The notes: a model not told the origin generated them from the sequence alone. 64,000 bases of DNA from Monodelphis domestica (GCF_027887165.1 NC_077233.1:227378872-227442871); one strand, 5' to 3'. Counted from the stretch's first letter, positions 33,955 to 45,815 are shown. A program made the numbers and translations.

Positions 33955-35170
33955 CTCTCATGCTATTCTTATGAACAAGATGGAAAAATTCAAGCTAGAT
34001 TAGAATACTTAGATGAATTCAGAAACAAAGATTAGTTATTAAGGTTCAATGTTGACTTGAAAGGAGGTCTCACCTTAGCAAGACAGCGATCTGTACTCGA
34101 CCTGTGCTATTTAACTCTTAAATCAACAACTTGGATAAAAGAATGAAGGGTGTGTTTATCAAACTTGAAGACTAAAAAAAAAAAAGCTGAGAGATAGAAA
34201 AAACATTGAGTGATGAAATCAGTATCCAAAAAGTTTTTAACAGACTAGACTACCTTTGGACTGAATAAAATAAGATAAAATCTGATGTGGATAAAAGTAA
34301 AGAGGGTTAAAAAAAAAAACTTTAGAAGTACCAGATGGTGAATATGGCTAGACAGCAGTGCATCTGTAAAATATCTAAGGGTTTTATTGAACTGCAAGCT
34401 CAATATAAGTCAGTATTATGATAGGGGAATCAAAAAAGTTTTGTTGTTGTTCAGCTGTTTTTCAGTAATAACCACCTCTTTGTGACCCCATTTGGAATTT
34501 TCCTGGCAAAGATACTGAACTGGTTTGCCATGTCCTTCTTCAGCTCATTTTACAGATGAGGAAACTAAAGAAAACAAGGTGAAGTGTTCCCAGGTTCACA
34601 CAAAATTTAGTGGGATTTTAAATGATATTATGAAAAACAAGGTATCCAGGATTAGGAAAGTGATAGTCTTATTATACTCTGATCATGGTCAGATCACATG
34701 TAGAGTATTATATTCAATTCTGGACATACTTTAGGAAAGACATCAATTGCTGGGAAAGTATCCAAAGGAAAGTGATCAGGTAGATAAAATGACTCGAAAT
34801 CATACTGTAGTAACATCATTTGAAGGAACTAAAGATATTTAGCCTAGGGAAGAGAGGTCTTCAAGGTTAAATACAAGGTGTCTTCAAGTTCTTGAAAGGC
34901 TGGCATATGGAAGAATTAGACTTGTTCTGCTCAACCCTAGAGGTCAGAACCAAAAGTAATGAGTATTAATTACAAAGGAGCAATTATTGGCTTGATATAT
35001 GGGAAAATGGAAAAACCATTAAAGCAACCCAAAAAGGAAATAGGTTCCGTAGTTAGTTACCCCTCAGACAAAAGGTAGATGACATATGTTTCGAAATACA
35101 GATAGGATTTGGATCAGGTTACTACTGAGGTCCTTCTTTATTCTGATAATCTATGATTCTTTGAAACTTT
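33955..35170 (+). mobile_element. CR1/L3-type LINE, RT to 3' end, split by MAR1
   Basis: The order matches CR1-like LINEs: 'gttcaatgttgacttgaaag', 'gatctgtactcgacctgtgc', 'acaacttggataaaagaatg', 'ggctagacagcagtgcatct'. After the MAR1 it continues 'gatagtcttattatactctg', 'cttcaagttcttgaaaggct' and 'tagacttgttctgctcaacc'. Decoded pieces such as FKFLKGWHMEELDLFC echo the CR1 segment ...VFKYLKG...EEGLDLF. It is long dead, with many stops. Confidence 0.8.
34437..34608 (-). mobile_element. MAR1-type SINE, partial
   Basis: 'ttgttgttgttcagctgttt', 'ctttgtgaccccatttggaa', 'ggtttgccatgtccttcttc', 'cattttacagatgaggaaac'. Inserted in the CR1. Confidence 0.85.
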
Positions 35171-35204
35171 CTATGGTTTCTACCATCTCTAACATTCTAG
35201 AATT

Positions 35205-35305
35205 CACAGAATCAAAGAATCTTAGAGTTAGACAGGACTTCAGAGATCAGCCTCCTCCTCCTGAAGCAAAGATCCCCTCAACAATATCTCTGAAGATAAA
35301 TGACA
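35205..35305 (-). mobile_element. THER-type SINE fragment
   Basis: 'tcacagaatcaaagaatctt', 'agagttagacaggacttcag'. The remainder is diverged. Confidence 0.5.
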
Positions 35306-35324
35306 ACATATAGAGTTCATTCTC

Positions 35325-35880
35325 ACTCCTCTCCATCCTCTATGCAAATGCTGAACTGATCTTCCTAAGTCTGGCCATCTCATATCCATAGTCAATAAAT
35401 TCCTTTGAGTCCCTGTCATTTCCAGATCAATTATAAAACCCTCGCTTTAGCATTCAAAGCCTGGCCCCTTCCTATCTTTCTTACTTCCCTCTAAATATTC
35501 AGTGACCCATTAACACTGTTCCTAGCATAAAATATTCCATCCCTGACTCTAGGCATTTTCACTAGCTATCCCCAATGCCTGGAATTCTCTCCTTCCTCAT
35601 CTCTGTTTCCCTAACATCCTTCAAGTCCCAGCTAAAATTCTACCTCCTTCCTCAAGAAGCTTTGCCCGATTCTTCTTAAATCTAGTACCTTTCCTCTGCT
35701 GATTATTTCTAATTTATCTTATATATCTTCTTTGTATATAATTGTTTAGGTGTTGTATCCCCCACTTAGATTGTAAACTCCTTGAGAGCAGGGACTATTT
35801 TTGCATTTCTTTGTCATTATTGCTTAGTACAGTGTTTGGTATATTGCAATATATACTAAATACTTGTTGAACTAACTTGT
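35325..35880 (+). mobile_element. L2 LINE 3' region
   Basis: 'gagtccctgtcatttccaga', 'caaagcctggccccttccta', 'caatgcctggaattctctcc', 'cttagattgtaaactccttg', 'aatacttgttgaact'. Confidence 0.9.
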
Positions 35881-36039
35881 CTTCTTCAAGACAACTCATT
35901 CTTTTTAAAAGTTTTTATTATTATAAAATTATTATTTTTACTTTATTTTATTATAAAATTATTATTATAAAGTGTCTCTGCCTTTCTATAACTTCTACTC
36001 ATTAGATCTAGTTCTTTTCCCTGTGGCTACAGAGTCCAC

Positions 36040-36343
36040 ATTCCTAGTTGCATGACCTTGGGCAAGTCACTTAACCCTTATTGCCTTGCCCTTGCTGCAT
36101 TTGTCTTATAACAGATACTAAGATAGAAGGTAAGGATTATTTTTTTAAACCCTTACCTTCTGTCTTGGAATCAATTCTATAATTGGTTCCAAGGCAGGAG
36201 AGTGGAAAGGGCTAGGCAATGGGGGTTAAGTGACTTACCCAGGGTCACACAGATGGGAAGTATCTGAGGGGAGATTTGAACCTAGGGCCTCCTGTTTCTA
36301 GACCTGGCTCTCAATCCATTGAGCCACCCAGCTGCCCCCTAAG
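36040..36343. mobile_element. Tail-to-tail inverted SINE1 pair
   Basis: 36040-36142 is a 5'-truncated plus-strand SINE1 ('gcatgaccttgggcaagtca' to 'gatagaaggtaaggat'). 36148-36343 is a full minus-strand SINE1 ('aaacccttaccttctgtctt' to 'ccacccagctgcccc'). They meet at their A/T tails with a spacer of about 6 bp. Confidence 0.88.
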
Positions 36344-36910
36344 ATTTATTTTTAATCAATAAATTAACATTTATTAGGTACCTACTAAGTGAAAGGTATT
36401 ATTTTCAGTGTTGGTCCACAATATCTTGAAACACAGACACCAATAAATCTTAAATTTTATTCCTTTGGGGTGCTACAAAAAGTGAAATGAATAAAATAGT
36501 CATGCCTTGCTATCCTACTTAGTGTTACTCTGTTTGTCATCATTACAACAACTGTTGCATTACTAAGCATCAGAAAGCCAAAATCAAGACTAATATAGGG
36601 AGAACAGAAACTATGAACGTTAAAATGGTCATTATCTAAATTCATAGCAGGTAGAGAGCAACTTGAATCAAGAAGCTATTCCAGCAATTGCAAATGAAAA
36701 ATCAAAGAGAATGTATAAGCAGCTGTCTGATGGTTGGTTTTTCTTAACTAGAAAGTAGCATTTCATTATTTATGGTCACCTATGATGGCAGACGTTCAGC
36801 TCTAAGCCTTGATTTCAGAATATTGAAAAATAACTGCCGGATTGCTCTTTTTACTAAGTGCTATCCAAATGACTTCGGTAAAAACCTTTCTCTAAAAAAA
36901 AAGTTTAAGG
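36344..36910. other. Mostly unassigned
   Basis: A short L2-like piece at 36355-36410 ('aacatttattaggtacctac') is followed by sequence that I cannot assign. Confidence 0.45.
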
Positions 36911-37110
36911 GTGATGGGGGGCAACTAGGTGGCTCAGTGGATAGAGAGCCAGGCCTGAGAAGGGAAGTCCTGAGTTCAAAACTAGCCTCCAGCACTTTCT
37001 AGCTGTGTGACCCTTGATGAATCACTTAAAGCCAAATGTGTTTTTCTGCCCCAAAACTAAATAAATTCTAAGACAGAAAGTAAGGGTTTTTTGTTGTTTT
37101 TTTTTTACTT
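36911..37110 (+). mobile_element. SINE1-type SINE
   Basis: 'ggggggcaactaggtggctc', 'gagccaggcctgagaaggga', 'ctagctgtgtgacccttgat', 'ctaagacagaaagtaagggt'. Confidence 0.9.
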
Positions 37111-37136
37111 TCTTCTATGTCCCAAATTTATCTAGG

Positions 37137-37865
37137 GGAGGAATTCTTAACCTTTTTGAGTTTGTTGGATGCCTGTGGTAGCCTAAGGAAGTCTTTGATC
37201 CCTTCTCAGAATAATGTTTTTAAATAATTAAAGAAAATGCTAAATTTCAGTTAGAGAATAGGGAAGAAAAAGATATAAAAATATTGTTATAAAAAATTAA
37301 TCTTGGAGATTTATACCAAATTTATAATCATTTATTAGTAAAGAGAGAAATAAGGTTTCCAACCTTTCTAACTTAAGTGGGATCAGTTTCTGGATTCCAT
37401 CCCTGTGAGGTCCCCTCTAAACCTCCACTTGCCACACATTGCAAGATCAGATAAGCGCTCAGGGAAAGAGCAAGCCTAGAGACAGGTACAGAAGCCAAGA
37501 GACCAGCTCAGCTTCCCCAGCTAACTTTTCAACCCTGCGCTCCTCCTTCAGATTCTTCAATTGGTATACGTCCTTCATATAGCATATTTCCTGGCCTTCT
37601 GGTCTCCATGGTGCCACGCAAGATGCATAACTCTGTAACTCCTATGCTGAGTCTTTCTGGAATGGAGGTCCCCTAGATATTGAATTCACATAAAATTATT
37701 TTCAAATATTTATATTTTATATGTGTATAAACACTAAATATACTAATATTTATTAGTAAGATACTAAAATACTTTTAAATATTTTTATTCCATCACCAAC
37801 ATATACCACAACAAATTCACTGACCCCATGAAATCTATTTGTGGACCCTAAATTAAGAACCCTGA
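37137..37865. mobile_element. hAT-like DNA transposon split by an LTR-like segment
   Basis: Ends are 'aggaattcttaacctttttg' and 'taaattaagaaccctg', the same inverted termini as at 3717-4008. Left interior 'tcccttctcagaataatgtt' and right interior 'ccccatgaaatctatttgtg' are the reverse orientation of that family. The middle of about 360 bp is foreign. Confidence 0.65.
37310..37676 (-). mobile_element. LTR-like insertion
   Basis: Non-hAT segment with a reverse-strand AATAAA near its left end and a right end around 'attcaca', resembling the 4-bp-duplication LTRs. I could not define exact ends or a target duplication. Fossil. Confidence 0.4.
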
Positions 37866-37984
37866 TCTGGTCCCAATGAAGTAATATTTTCTTATGACTT
37901 CATTAAAGTTAGCCAAGTGTAAATATAAATATATTTCTGATTTTTTCCTTTTCTGGCTTTGGAACCCACAACAGTGCTCCCCCC

Positions 37985-38146
37985 TTTTTCTAAACCCTTA
38001 CCTTCTGTCTTAGAATTAATACTGTATATTGGTTCCAAAACAGGAGAGTGGTAAGGGTTAGGCCTTGGGTAACATAACTAGGAAATGTTTGAGACCAGAT
38101 TTGAACCCAGGGCTTCTCATCTCTAGGCCTGGCTCTCAATCTCCCC
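37985..38146 (-). mobile_element. SINE1-type SINE
   Basis: 'aaacccttaccttctgtctt', 'attggttccaaaacaggaga', 'tctctaggcctggctctcaa'. Its head is truncated. Confidence 0.88.
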
Positions 38147-38299
38147 CTTTATTCTACATCCCAAAGTTGGTACAGAGAAAAATTCTTTTTCCATAATCCC
38201 TTAGCTTCAGTTCCCTCTTTATAGGCAACTAGATTTTATTCCACTCTGCTTTGACAAGCAAGAATATAGAAAGGGTAGAATGCATTCTGTGCCAAATAA

Positions 38300-38525
38300 T
38301 TCTGTAGCAATAACAGTAATAGCTTAGTTTATACAGTGCTTTGAGTGTTAGCTCATCTTATTTTCTTAACAACCTTGCAAAATAGGCAGGGCAGATATTG
38401 TCCCCATTTTTCTGTTTTAAAAATGGTGCAGAGAGGTTGTAACTTGTTTAAAGTCCCACAAGTCATATGTGGTAAAACTATTGCCCTATCAGTGCTCTTT
38501 CCCCTATAGCTCACTGGGTAAATAC
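38300..38525 (-). mobile_element. MIR SINE
   Basis: 'tatacagtgctttgagtgtt', 'acaaccttgcaaaataggca', 'tgtaacttgtttaaagtccc'. Confidence 0.7.
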
Positions 38526-38559
38526 TTTTATACCTGTCTCTCAAGATTGCCATAAAAAA

Positions 38560-39106
38560 ATTAATTAATTGGTGTACATGAAGCCCGCATCCTTAGAGCA
38601 TTATAAAAATCTCAGCTATTAGCATTATTGTCATTACCATTATTCAGATGCAAAAATTATATAACTGCAATAACAGGTTACCTTTAGGTCCTTCTGACTC
38701 TTATCAGAGAACCTGCAACTAATAAGGGTTTGTTTTCATTGAATTCCAATTACAACTAGATACTAGCATGGGAAGTGTTCATATCACAATTCACCTCTCT
38801 TCTTTTTCTTTCTTTTTTCTGCCCATATTCCAGTTCTCTTTCATTCCAAAAACTATTTTTTGAGGGGGAAAAAAAGACTACTAAAAATGATTTCATGAGT
38901 TCCAACCCAGACAGCCAGCCCTAGGCAACACTGCAAGGTAGTCAAAGTGTCTTTGGACTTCTGCCTCCTCTTTCTGATGCCTCTGGAACCTCAGCAGAGC
39001 TATCTGAAAAGAGAAAATCAGAGTTTTCTCCCTGAGCTCCATGGTTTGGGAAGCCCCAGGCAGGAATGCAATAATTTTAGGTAACACCAGATGAAAGGAC
39101 AAAAAG
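38560..39106. other. Unassigned sequence
   Basis: A possible MIR tail ('gcattataaaaatctcagct', ATT repeats) lies near 38595-38650; beyond it nothing is recognised. Confidence 0.45.
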
Positions 39107-39240
39107 TGGGGCAGCAAGGTGGTTCAGTAGATTAAAAGCCAGGTCTAGAAACAGGGGGACCTCAATTCCAATTTGATCTCAGACACTTCCTAGCTATCTT
39201 AACTTGGGCAAGTCACAATTCCAATTGGCTAGTCTTTAAT
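39107..39240 (+). mobile_element. SINE1-type SINE, 3' part lost
   Basis: 'tggggcagcaaggtggttca', 'gccaggtctagaaacagggg', 'cagacacttcctagctatct'. It runs into the purine microsatellite. Confidence 0.8.
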
Positions 39241-39243
39241 GGA

Positions 39244-39342
<99 letters not shown>

Positions 39343-39538
39343 AGGGAGGGAGGGAGGAAGGAAGGAAGGAAGGAAGGAAGGAAGGAAGGAAGGAAGGAAG
39401 GAAGGAAGGAAGGAAGGAAGGAAGGAAGGAAGGAAGGAAGGAAGGAAGGAAGGAAGGAAGGAAGGAAGGAAGGAAGGAAGGAAGGAAGGAAGGAAGGAAG
39501 GAAGGAAGGAAGGAAGGAAGGAAGGAAGGAAGGAAGAA
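39240..39538. repeat. GAAA / GA / GGAA microsatellite, about 300 bp
   Basis: Three blocks in series: (GAAA)n, (GA)n, (GGGA)n then about 45 GGAA units. Open frames across it are EGRK/FLPS repeats only. Confidence 0.97.
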
Positions 39539-39604
39539 ACATTATGTTAGATGATACTTTAAAAATTAAATTAAACTTAAAAATCAAATCTTGCCTCTGA
39601 TTCT

Positions 39605-39985
39605 CATCAATCAACCAATTAACAAGCATTTAATTAAGTAACTACTTTGTGCCAAGGTGACAGCTAGGTTGTGAGTGGATAGAGAATATGGGTCTGGGGT
39701 CAGAGAGATCTGAGTTTAAATCTAGTCTCAGACACTTACTAGCTGTGTGATCCTTAGCATGTCACTCCATTTACCTCAGTTTCCTCATCTGGAAAATGAA
39801 CCAGAAAGGGAAATGGCAAACCACTCCAATATATTTGCCTAGAAAACCCCAAATGGGGTCATGATGAGTCAGATACAATGGAAAAAATTAAAGAGCCACA
39901 AAGTATTTCTGTGCTAGAAGATGAGAATATAATTACAAAGATTGAAGAAATCTCTACTCACAAGGGTCTTACATTCTAAAAGACA
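39605..39985 (+). repeat. Ancient repeat split by MAR1
   Basis: 39612-39656 ('acaagcatttaattaagtaa', 'ctttgtgcca') continues at 39905 ('tctgtgctagaagatgagaa', 'caagggtcttacattctaaa'). Confidence 0.6.
39658..39898 (+). mobile_element. MAR1-type SINE
   Basis: 'gacagctaggttgtgagtgg', 'ctcagacacttactagctgt', 'gtttcctcatctggaaaatg', 'aaatggggtcatgatgagtc'. Confidence 0.88.
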
Positions 39986-40166
39986 ATTATATCTGTACAT
40001 TTATACTGAATATGTACAGGGAGCCCCAAAAGTTTTAATGCACTTTTAAGTGACACTTAAATCTCTAATCCACTTGATGCACCAAGGTAATATCTCCTAG
40101 GATTTGGTGAGAACAATCACCATGCCCTCCCATCTTTTCTCTTTTCCTTTCCTGTACAATAGCAGC

Positions 40167-40936
40167 TGTAAAGGGGAAAGGCGGGGTTTATAAAAGGTTG
40201 GACTGGATTATTTAAGAATAGGGTTGCCAGGAATTTAATTAATTCAAAGAGATGTATTTACAATTTATTTACAAAATACATAAAGAGTGAAAATAAGAAA
40301 ATGAGAGAGAGAGGATAAGGTAAGATATCAAGCCTAAGCACTAAATATTTTGCTCTGACCCCTGGCTCAACCCAGGCAGGGCTTAACCGGAGAAGCTTTG
40401 CCCTTGAGCTGAGGACCTGGGATTTCAGGGAGCCTCTCTCAAGAAGATAGGTCTCTCCTGAGGCTAGTCTCTTCATAAAATCCAGGAAAGGAGTCAGCTC
40501 TTTCACTCACCACATGTCAGTCCAAAGGGAGAGATTTAAGAACAGTCTCACCAAGAACAGAGTCTTGGGTCCAGTCAGCAGATTTTTCATCAGTCTCCAA
40601 CTCAAACTCAGAACTCCAAAGAATGAGAATAGTCAGAAGTCCCAAGCATGAAGAACTCCAGAACTCCCAGAAGAAGTTCCCATAGGAAGTTGTAACTCCC
40701 TTTTAAAGACACTTTTTGGGGGGTCACTTCCTGTGCCTTCCTCCACTTTTATGTCTACCAATTACAGTTGAAGCTTTGCTTAGGACTTCCCATAGGGCAG
40801 TCAGTTTGATTCTGATTCGTCACCCACTATCGTACATGTGGGTCACAGACCTCCCTCACTCAATCTTTAAGTGGGATGTTTACACTTTTGGTGATTAAAT
40901 CTAAAAATGGGCAGAGGAGTTCATTTAATCTTCACA
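40167..40936 (-). mobile_element. Solo LTR, ERV1-like, 770 bp
   Basis: Begins TGTAAAGG and ends CTTCACA, flanked by CAGC at 40163-40166 and 40937-40940. A reverse-strand AATAAA lies near 40265, so it reads on the minus strand. Its end resembles the LTR at 47741-48383. Fossil, no internal region. Confidence 0.87.
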
Positions 40937-41430
40937 CAGCCCAATATATCTATCTACCACCACTAATATACACTTGCCTATGGTGCTACATTTCAGTCCT
41001 TTTTTCTGGCTCCTTGATAGTACCTCCTGCTTTTATTCAATTATAATTCCTGGTGTAGATGGGGGTATTATCCTTAAAGTCAGAAAGACCTGTTTTCAAG
41101 TCCCACCTCTAACATAGATGGGCTATGTGGTCCTAGGCAAGTCAAAATTTCTCAGCGCCTCAAACAATTAGAATATGGCATAGAAGATGGAGATGAAATC
41201 ACATATCCAAAAGAAGGGGGAAAACACTTCTTGCTTCTCTGGGCATCTAGCATGTCAGAAAGGAAATGTTCTTTAGGAGAAAACCCCTTATTTTCATCCA
41301 TTTGTAAAACATTAATTGACTATCAAATCTATGTAAGGCATTATGGTAGGTTCTATAGAATATACAGATAAAGATGGGACTTGGGATTTTTTTAATAAAG
41401 AGAATTCCTACATGAGGAAAATTCCTCTAC
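40937..41430. other. Mostly unassigned
   Basis: Contains a diverged SINE-like stretch at 41060-41160 ('gaaagacctgttttcaagtc', 'gtggtcctaggcaagtcaaa') and no gene. Confidence 0.45.
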
Positions 41431-41805
41431 TGAAACAGATCACCACCTTCTCTGAAATATATAGACTTAGAGAATTCCCTTAAGCACTGGGAGGTCATTG
41501 CTCATCCGGGGTTATACAGCCAATATGTCTCCAAGGCAACACTTGACCCCAAGTTTTCCTGGTTCCAAGGCTGAATCTCTAACCCCTACAAGAATGCTCT
41601 CTCTCTATAGGACATATAAAGGAAAAAAATTCGCTCATATTAATAGAGCACACTTTTTAAAAATCAGTCTTTGAAGGAAGGTAGTGCAAGGATTTTATTC
41701 TCCCCACTTAAAAATAAGAAAAATGAGGCTCAGAGGTTAATAAAGACACAAGGAAAATATGTCAGACCTGGAACTCACACCCAAATCTTCTGCTATTAAA
41801 TCTAA
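41430..41805 (-). mobile_element. THER- and MIR-type SINE fragments
   Basis: 41430-41600 ('ctgggaggtcattgctcatc', 'caaggcaacacttgacccca') and 41680-41805 ('cccacttaaaaataagaaaa', 'gtcagacctggaactcacac') both fit reverse THER/MIR fragments. Confidence 0.5.
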
Positions 41806-42249
41806 TACTTTTTTCCATTAAATACATTTCCTTTTCTGTTTTTGCCATTTATTAGAGGAATTCAGATATATTCACAAATAATTTTCTATAACTAGGTAGA
41901 ATGCAAAGTAGTAATAAGAAAGGCATAAAGCTATTAGTTGAGAAGAAGGAGTTGCCACTTCCAACTGGGGAAGCCTTTTGATCTAGTCCTCAAAGAATGG
42001 GCCTTGAAAAACTGAATCGGTGGAGCTAGTAAGGAGGGCATTCGAGGTAGAAGAAGCAGCATAAGCAAAAGGAGGGAGTTCAGAAAATTCTAGTTTATTT
42101 CCAGAGCAGCAAGTAGTCAGGTTTGCCTAGAGTCATCCAGCATAATAAATCATTAACATATCTTCTTAATATTGATTATTAACTTTGGAGAAAATACACA
42201 CTCGACACAAGAAAACCCACCCTTATTCCAAACTTCTTTATTTCTGTCT
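41806..42249. other. Unassigned, partly ancient repeat
   Basis: 42000-42110 ('gtagaagaagcagcataagc') resembles the unnamed ancient repeat of 20.3 kb. The rest is not recognised. Confidence 0.4.
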
Positions 42250-42863
42250 AGAGTACCACAAACTGTTCAGTGACTTAGGTTGATAGCCTCAGCATCATTC
42301 CTCTTTCTTCCTCACTTCAGTTTTCCAAGTAGTTGCCAAGTCTTGCTAATTCTACAATATCTCTGACATCTATCCTCTTCTTTCAACTCATACAACCATA
42401 GTGTACATTCAATTCCTCAGCACATTTCAACTAGACTACTACAACAGTCTCCTAATTGATCTCCTTGCCTCAATGCTTTCCCCATGCTGATTCATTGATT
42501 TGATTTGGCATATAAATGCCAAAATGATTTTCTTAAAACACAGGTCTATTTTTAACCAGTCATGTAACTACCTTCCTCAATAAACTCCAGTGACTCCCTA
42601 TTACTGTTAGGGTCAAACATTTTTCTGTTTGGCATTTTAAATCCTTCACAACCTAACTCCAACCTACCTCTCAAGTCTTATATATTATTTTCCTTCTCAT
42701 ACTATATATAGTCTGAACAGACTGTCCTTCTGTTCCTCAGACCCAACAATCAATCTCTATTTACTGTGCCTTACCACTGGTTGGAATGTGTTCCTTCCTT
42801 AATTCCGACTCATAGAATCACCAGTATGCTTCAAAGCTCAACTCAAGAGTCATTCCCTATATG

Positions 42864-43757
42864 TGTGACATTTAAAAGAGTTGTTTGGAATAAACTGTTA
42901 CAGATAAAAGAGTGATTGGTTTGAATTGTGACCACGGAAATATGGTTTCAACATATTGTCTTGAGTTAAATCAAATATAAAGTGGTCACCAGGGAAAAAT
43001 TCCCAAATATGAAATATACCCAAGTCAGCTGGGTTTTATAGAGATTTTAACTAATACAAATAAGAAATTAATGAGAGAGAGAGAGGGAGTAAGAGGAAAC
43101 AATGAGAAAAGGGCTAGACCAGCCCAGGCCAGCCTAGGCCCAAGCCCTAAAAGAGAGATCTTTAATCCACTCTTTTAATCCAGTCTTTAATCCACTCACC
43201 ACAAGATTTGTTCCAAGCAAGATTCTAGTGTTCAGAGAGACCCACCATTTCAGCTCCTGAGTTCCACTTCAGCTTCCAAGGCTGAATTTCTTTAGAGGCC
43301 TTCTGATCCTCCTTTTAAAGAGAATTTTCTCCTATTGTCACCTCCCCTAAGTTCTCACATCTACCAATCACAGGACAATCCAAAGGACAGACCATTCTTA
43401 ATTCACACCTGAGTAGACTAAACTTTTGAGTAATTCACACCTGAGTAGACTAAAACCTCACACCTCTTTTGTTAAGGCTTGACCCTTACAAGTTTGCAAG
43501 TTGCCTGACCTTCATAGGTACTTAGCACCTTCCTAAAAATAGACTTAGCTTAAGGCTTTTGCTTCACTATAAGTATGAGTTAAGTACTTTTTCGTTGTTC
43601 AGTAAAGAGTTTACAACTTTATCTTCCCCTAAAGTATGCTTAAGTATGGGTGGAGTAGAGTTCTCACATTCCTGACTAAGTCCCTTCATTGTTTAAAATG
43701 GGGAATGGTCTTAACCAAGTGTTCTGAAGTAGGGTCTGAGAATTTTTAAGATTCACA
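42864..43757 (-). mobile_element. Solo LTR, ERV1-like, 894 bp
   Basis: Begins TGTGACAT and ends GATTCACA, flanked by TATG at 42860-42863 and 43758-43761. It shares blocks with 24711-25696 ('aaagtggtcaccaggga', 'agctgggttttatagaga', 'atgcttaagtatggg'). A local duplication of 'taattcacacctgagtagac' lies near 43400-43450. Fossil, no internal region. Confidence 0.88.
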
Positions 43758-43952
43758 TATGAAATTATTACTGGTTTCCTTAATAGCTTTCCTCCAATAG
43801 ATAATAGCTTTCCACTCTCTCCCACCATGTTACTTTCTATTTATTTGTATATTTTGGGGTTATCTACCCCAACAAAAGGTAAGCTTCTTGAGAGCAAGGA
43901 CCATTTCATTTTTGTCTTTGTGTTCTGAGTTTCTAGCACAGCACCTTGCACA

Positions 43953-44349
43953 TTTGTGGTTCAGTTGTGTCCAACTCTTCATGACCCAATGATCCAGAGC
44001 ACAACAAGTCCTTCTTGTCTTCCACTATCTCCCTAGGTCTGTCCAAATTCATGTTCATTGCTCCCAGGACGCCACCTATCCATCTCATCCTCTGCCATCT
44101 TCTCCTTTTGCCTTCACTCTTTCCCAGCATCAGAGTCTTTTCCAATGAGTCTTTTCCTCTCATTATACAGTCCAAGTATTAAAAGCTTCAGTATTTGTCC
44201 TCTCAATGAGTAGTAGTTAATTTCTTTAAGTATTGATTGATTTGATCTCTTTGCTGTCCAAGAAACTCTCAAAAATATTTTCCAGTGCTACAATTTGAAA
44301 GTATTGATTCTGTGGCACTCAGATTACCTTAGAGTCTAACTCTCACAGT
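43953..44349 (-). mobile_element. RTE (BovB-like) LINE, 5'-truncated
   Basis: The minus strand encodes the RTE C-terminus: DSLEKTLMLGKSEGKRRRWQ, then RMRWIGGVLGAMNMNLDRPR, then LGHEELDTTEP. These match EKTLMLGKIEGRRRRGRQRM-RWLDGI and the terminal HGVAKSRT segment in BovB-like elements. 8-bp copies of CTTGCACA at 43945-43952 and 44350-44357 flank it. Frame breaks occur upstream of the quoted part. Confidence 0.88.
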
Positions 44350-44392
44350 CTTGCACATAGTAGGAGCTTAATAAAGCTTTATGGATAGGTTT

Positions 44393-45399
44393 ATGAAATT
44401 ATTCTACAATACTTATATAGTTAAGAGGATCTTAAAAATGTGTGTGCCATACACATTAAAAAAAAAACCTTGGTTCTTATAATTCATTTAACTTGGAGTA
44501 AACCAATTTTTCATTTTTCTCTGAAATTTATAAAAGAATTATAGGCAAAAAAACCAACTACTATAATGAAAATTTCTGAAAGGTAATCATAAGTGAAACA
44601 TAGCCTCTGACTTCTCAATATGATAGAAAAGATCTTTCTTTCATTGTGAAGATAAACAGCACCACTGTAGAGCACCAGGCATATTGAAACCAGGTAATTA
44701 TGTCACTTTCTCAGTTCTGCAGGAGGATTATAAAATGGAAAAAAATTAATTTATTAGGACTTTAGAGATTTTAAACAAATTAAAGTTGATCCGAAGAAAT
44801 TTTGCTTGAAAATCATCATCTGGGGGGATATAAGTCTTAGCATCTCTGAAGTCATTCTGAGAAATGCCATACTGAAATCTGTGTAGAGTAAAAGACATTC
44901 AAAAGCTTTGAAAGAAGAAAGAAGTAAATATTTCCTAAAATCTCCTCTAACTCTAAATCTCTGATATTATTAAAATAAATACAAAGTAGAATTAGACCAA
45001 ATTATGACAAAGGGACATTAATATAATGAAGAGAAAGATGCTAAAGTCATACATGGTAATTCGTTAATTGAGTCCTAATTGGCCTGGAGCCTAATATCAA
45101 CCAAAATTTTTCCTACATTCCACTTTCAGAGGAAGTCTAAAGAAAAGAGGACAACCAAAAAAAATGGTAATGTGTCATTTATTTAATTGAAAAAGACACT
45201 CAAGAGAGGAAGACAGAGAAACAGCTAGACTGGGCACCTTCTGGAAACATACTAAAATTGGGTATCCATTCATACTTTCAATATTTCAGATTGTGGATGA
45301 TGGAATTTCAAGTTCAGATTGATGACTCTCAGAAGGTACAACTTTCTAACTCCTAAATGAAAGACAAAATTACATTCCAATTAAATAAAATTCAATTCA
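44393..45399. other. Repeat-poor stretch
   Basis: About 1 kb of AT-rich sequence with no recognised repeat or coding signal. Confidence 0.55.
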
Positions 45400-45815
45400 G
45401 CAAACATGATTTAAACATTTACTGTATGTGGAACACTATGCTAGGTTTATAGAAATACAGAATTTAAGTCCTTGCCTGCATGGAGTTTATTATACATCCA
45501 GTAGGAGGATGTGACAGCTATAAAAATAACTGCAAAGGAAAATAATACATGATAAGAGATTAAGAGATGTGTATGAAAAGTCATGTAATGTCTAAAGGGG
45601 CAAATCATTAGTGAACTGGGGAGAGTCAGTCAGGAAAAGTTTCTTGGAGGTATTATGTGAGTTGAGTTTTAAAAGATGAGAAGCAGGATGGCATGATGGA
45701 TAGGCTGGCCTGAAATAAGAAGACATCATAATTTTAAGTTTCTCCCCTAAACTGGGCAAGTCCTGACCTTGACTGTGTGACTGTAGGCAAGTCACTTAAC
45801 TAGTACTCTGGACAA
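45400..45815 (+). repeat. Ancient repeat plus THER/MIR fragment
   Basis: 45400-45670 ('aacactatgctaggtttata', 'aagtccttgcctgcatggag', 'tatgtgagttgagttttaaa') is the unnamed ancient repeat. 45685-45815 ('gcatgatggataggctggcc', 'ctgtaggcaagtcacttaac') is a SINE fragment. Confidence 0.55.

Larger units (their letters stand above)
42250..44392 (+). mobile_element. L2 LINE 3' region split by LTR and RTE
   Basis: L2 pieces: 42250-42863 ('taaactccagtgactcccta', 'ttcacaacctaactccaacc'), 43762-43952 ('aaggtaagcttcttgagagc', 'tctagcacagcaccttgcac') and 44350-44392 ('cttgcacatagtaggagctt', 'aataaagc'). They are collinear once the two insertions are removed. Confidence 0.88.

Noticed and set aside
39213-39629. 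Open frames of 103-138 codons on both strands
   Set aside because: Microsatellite translation, as above.
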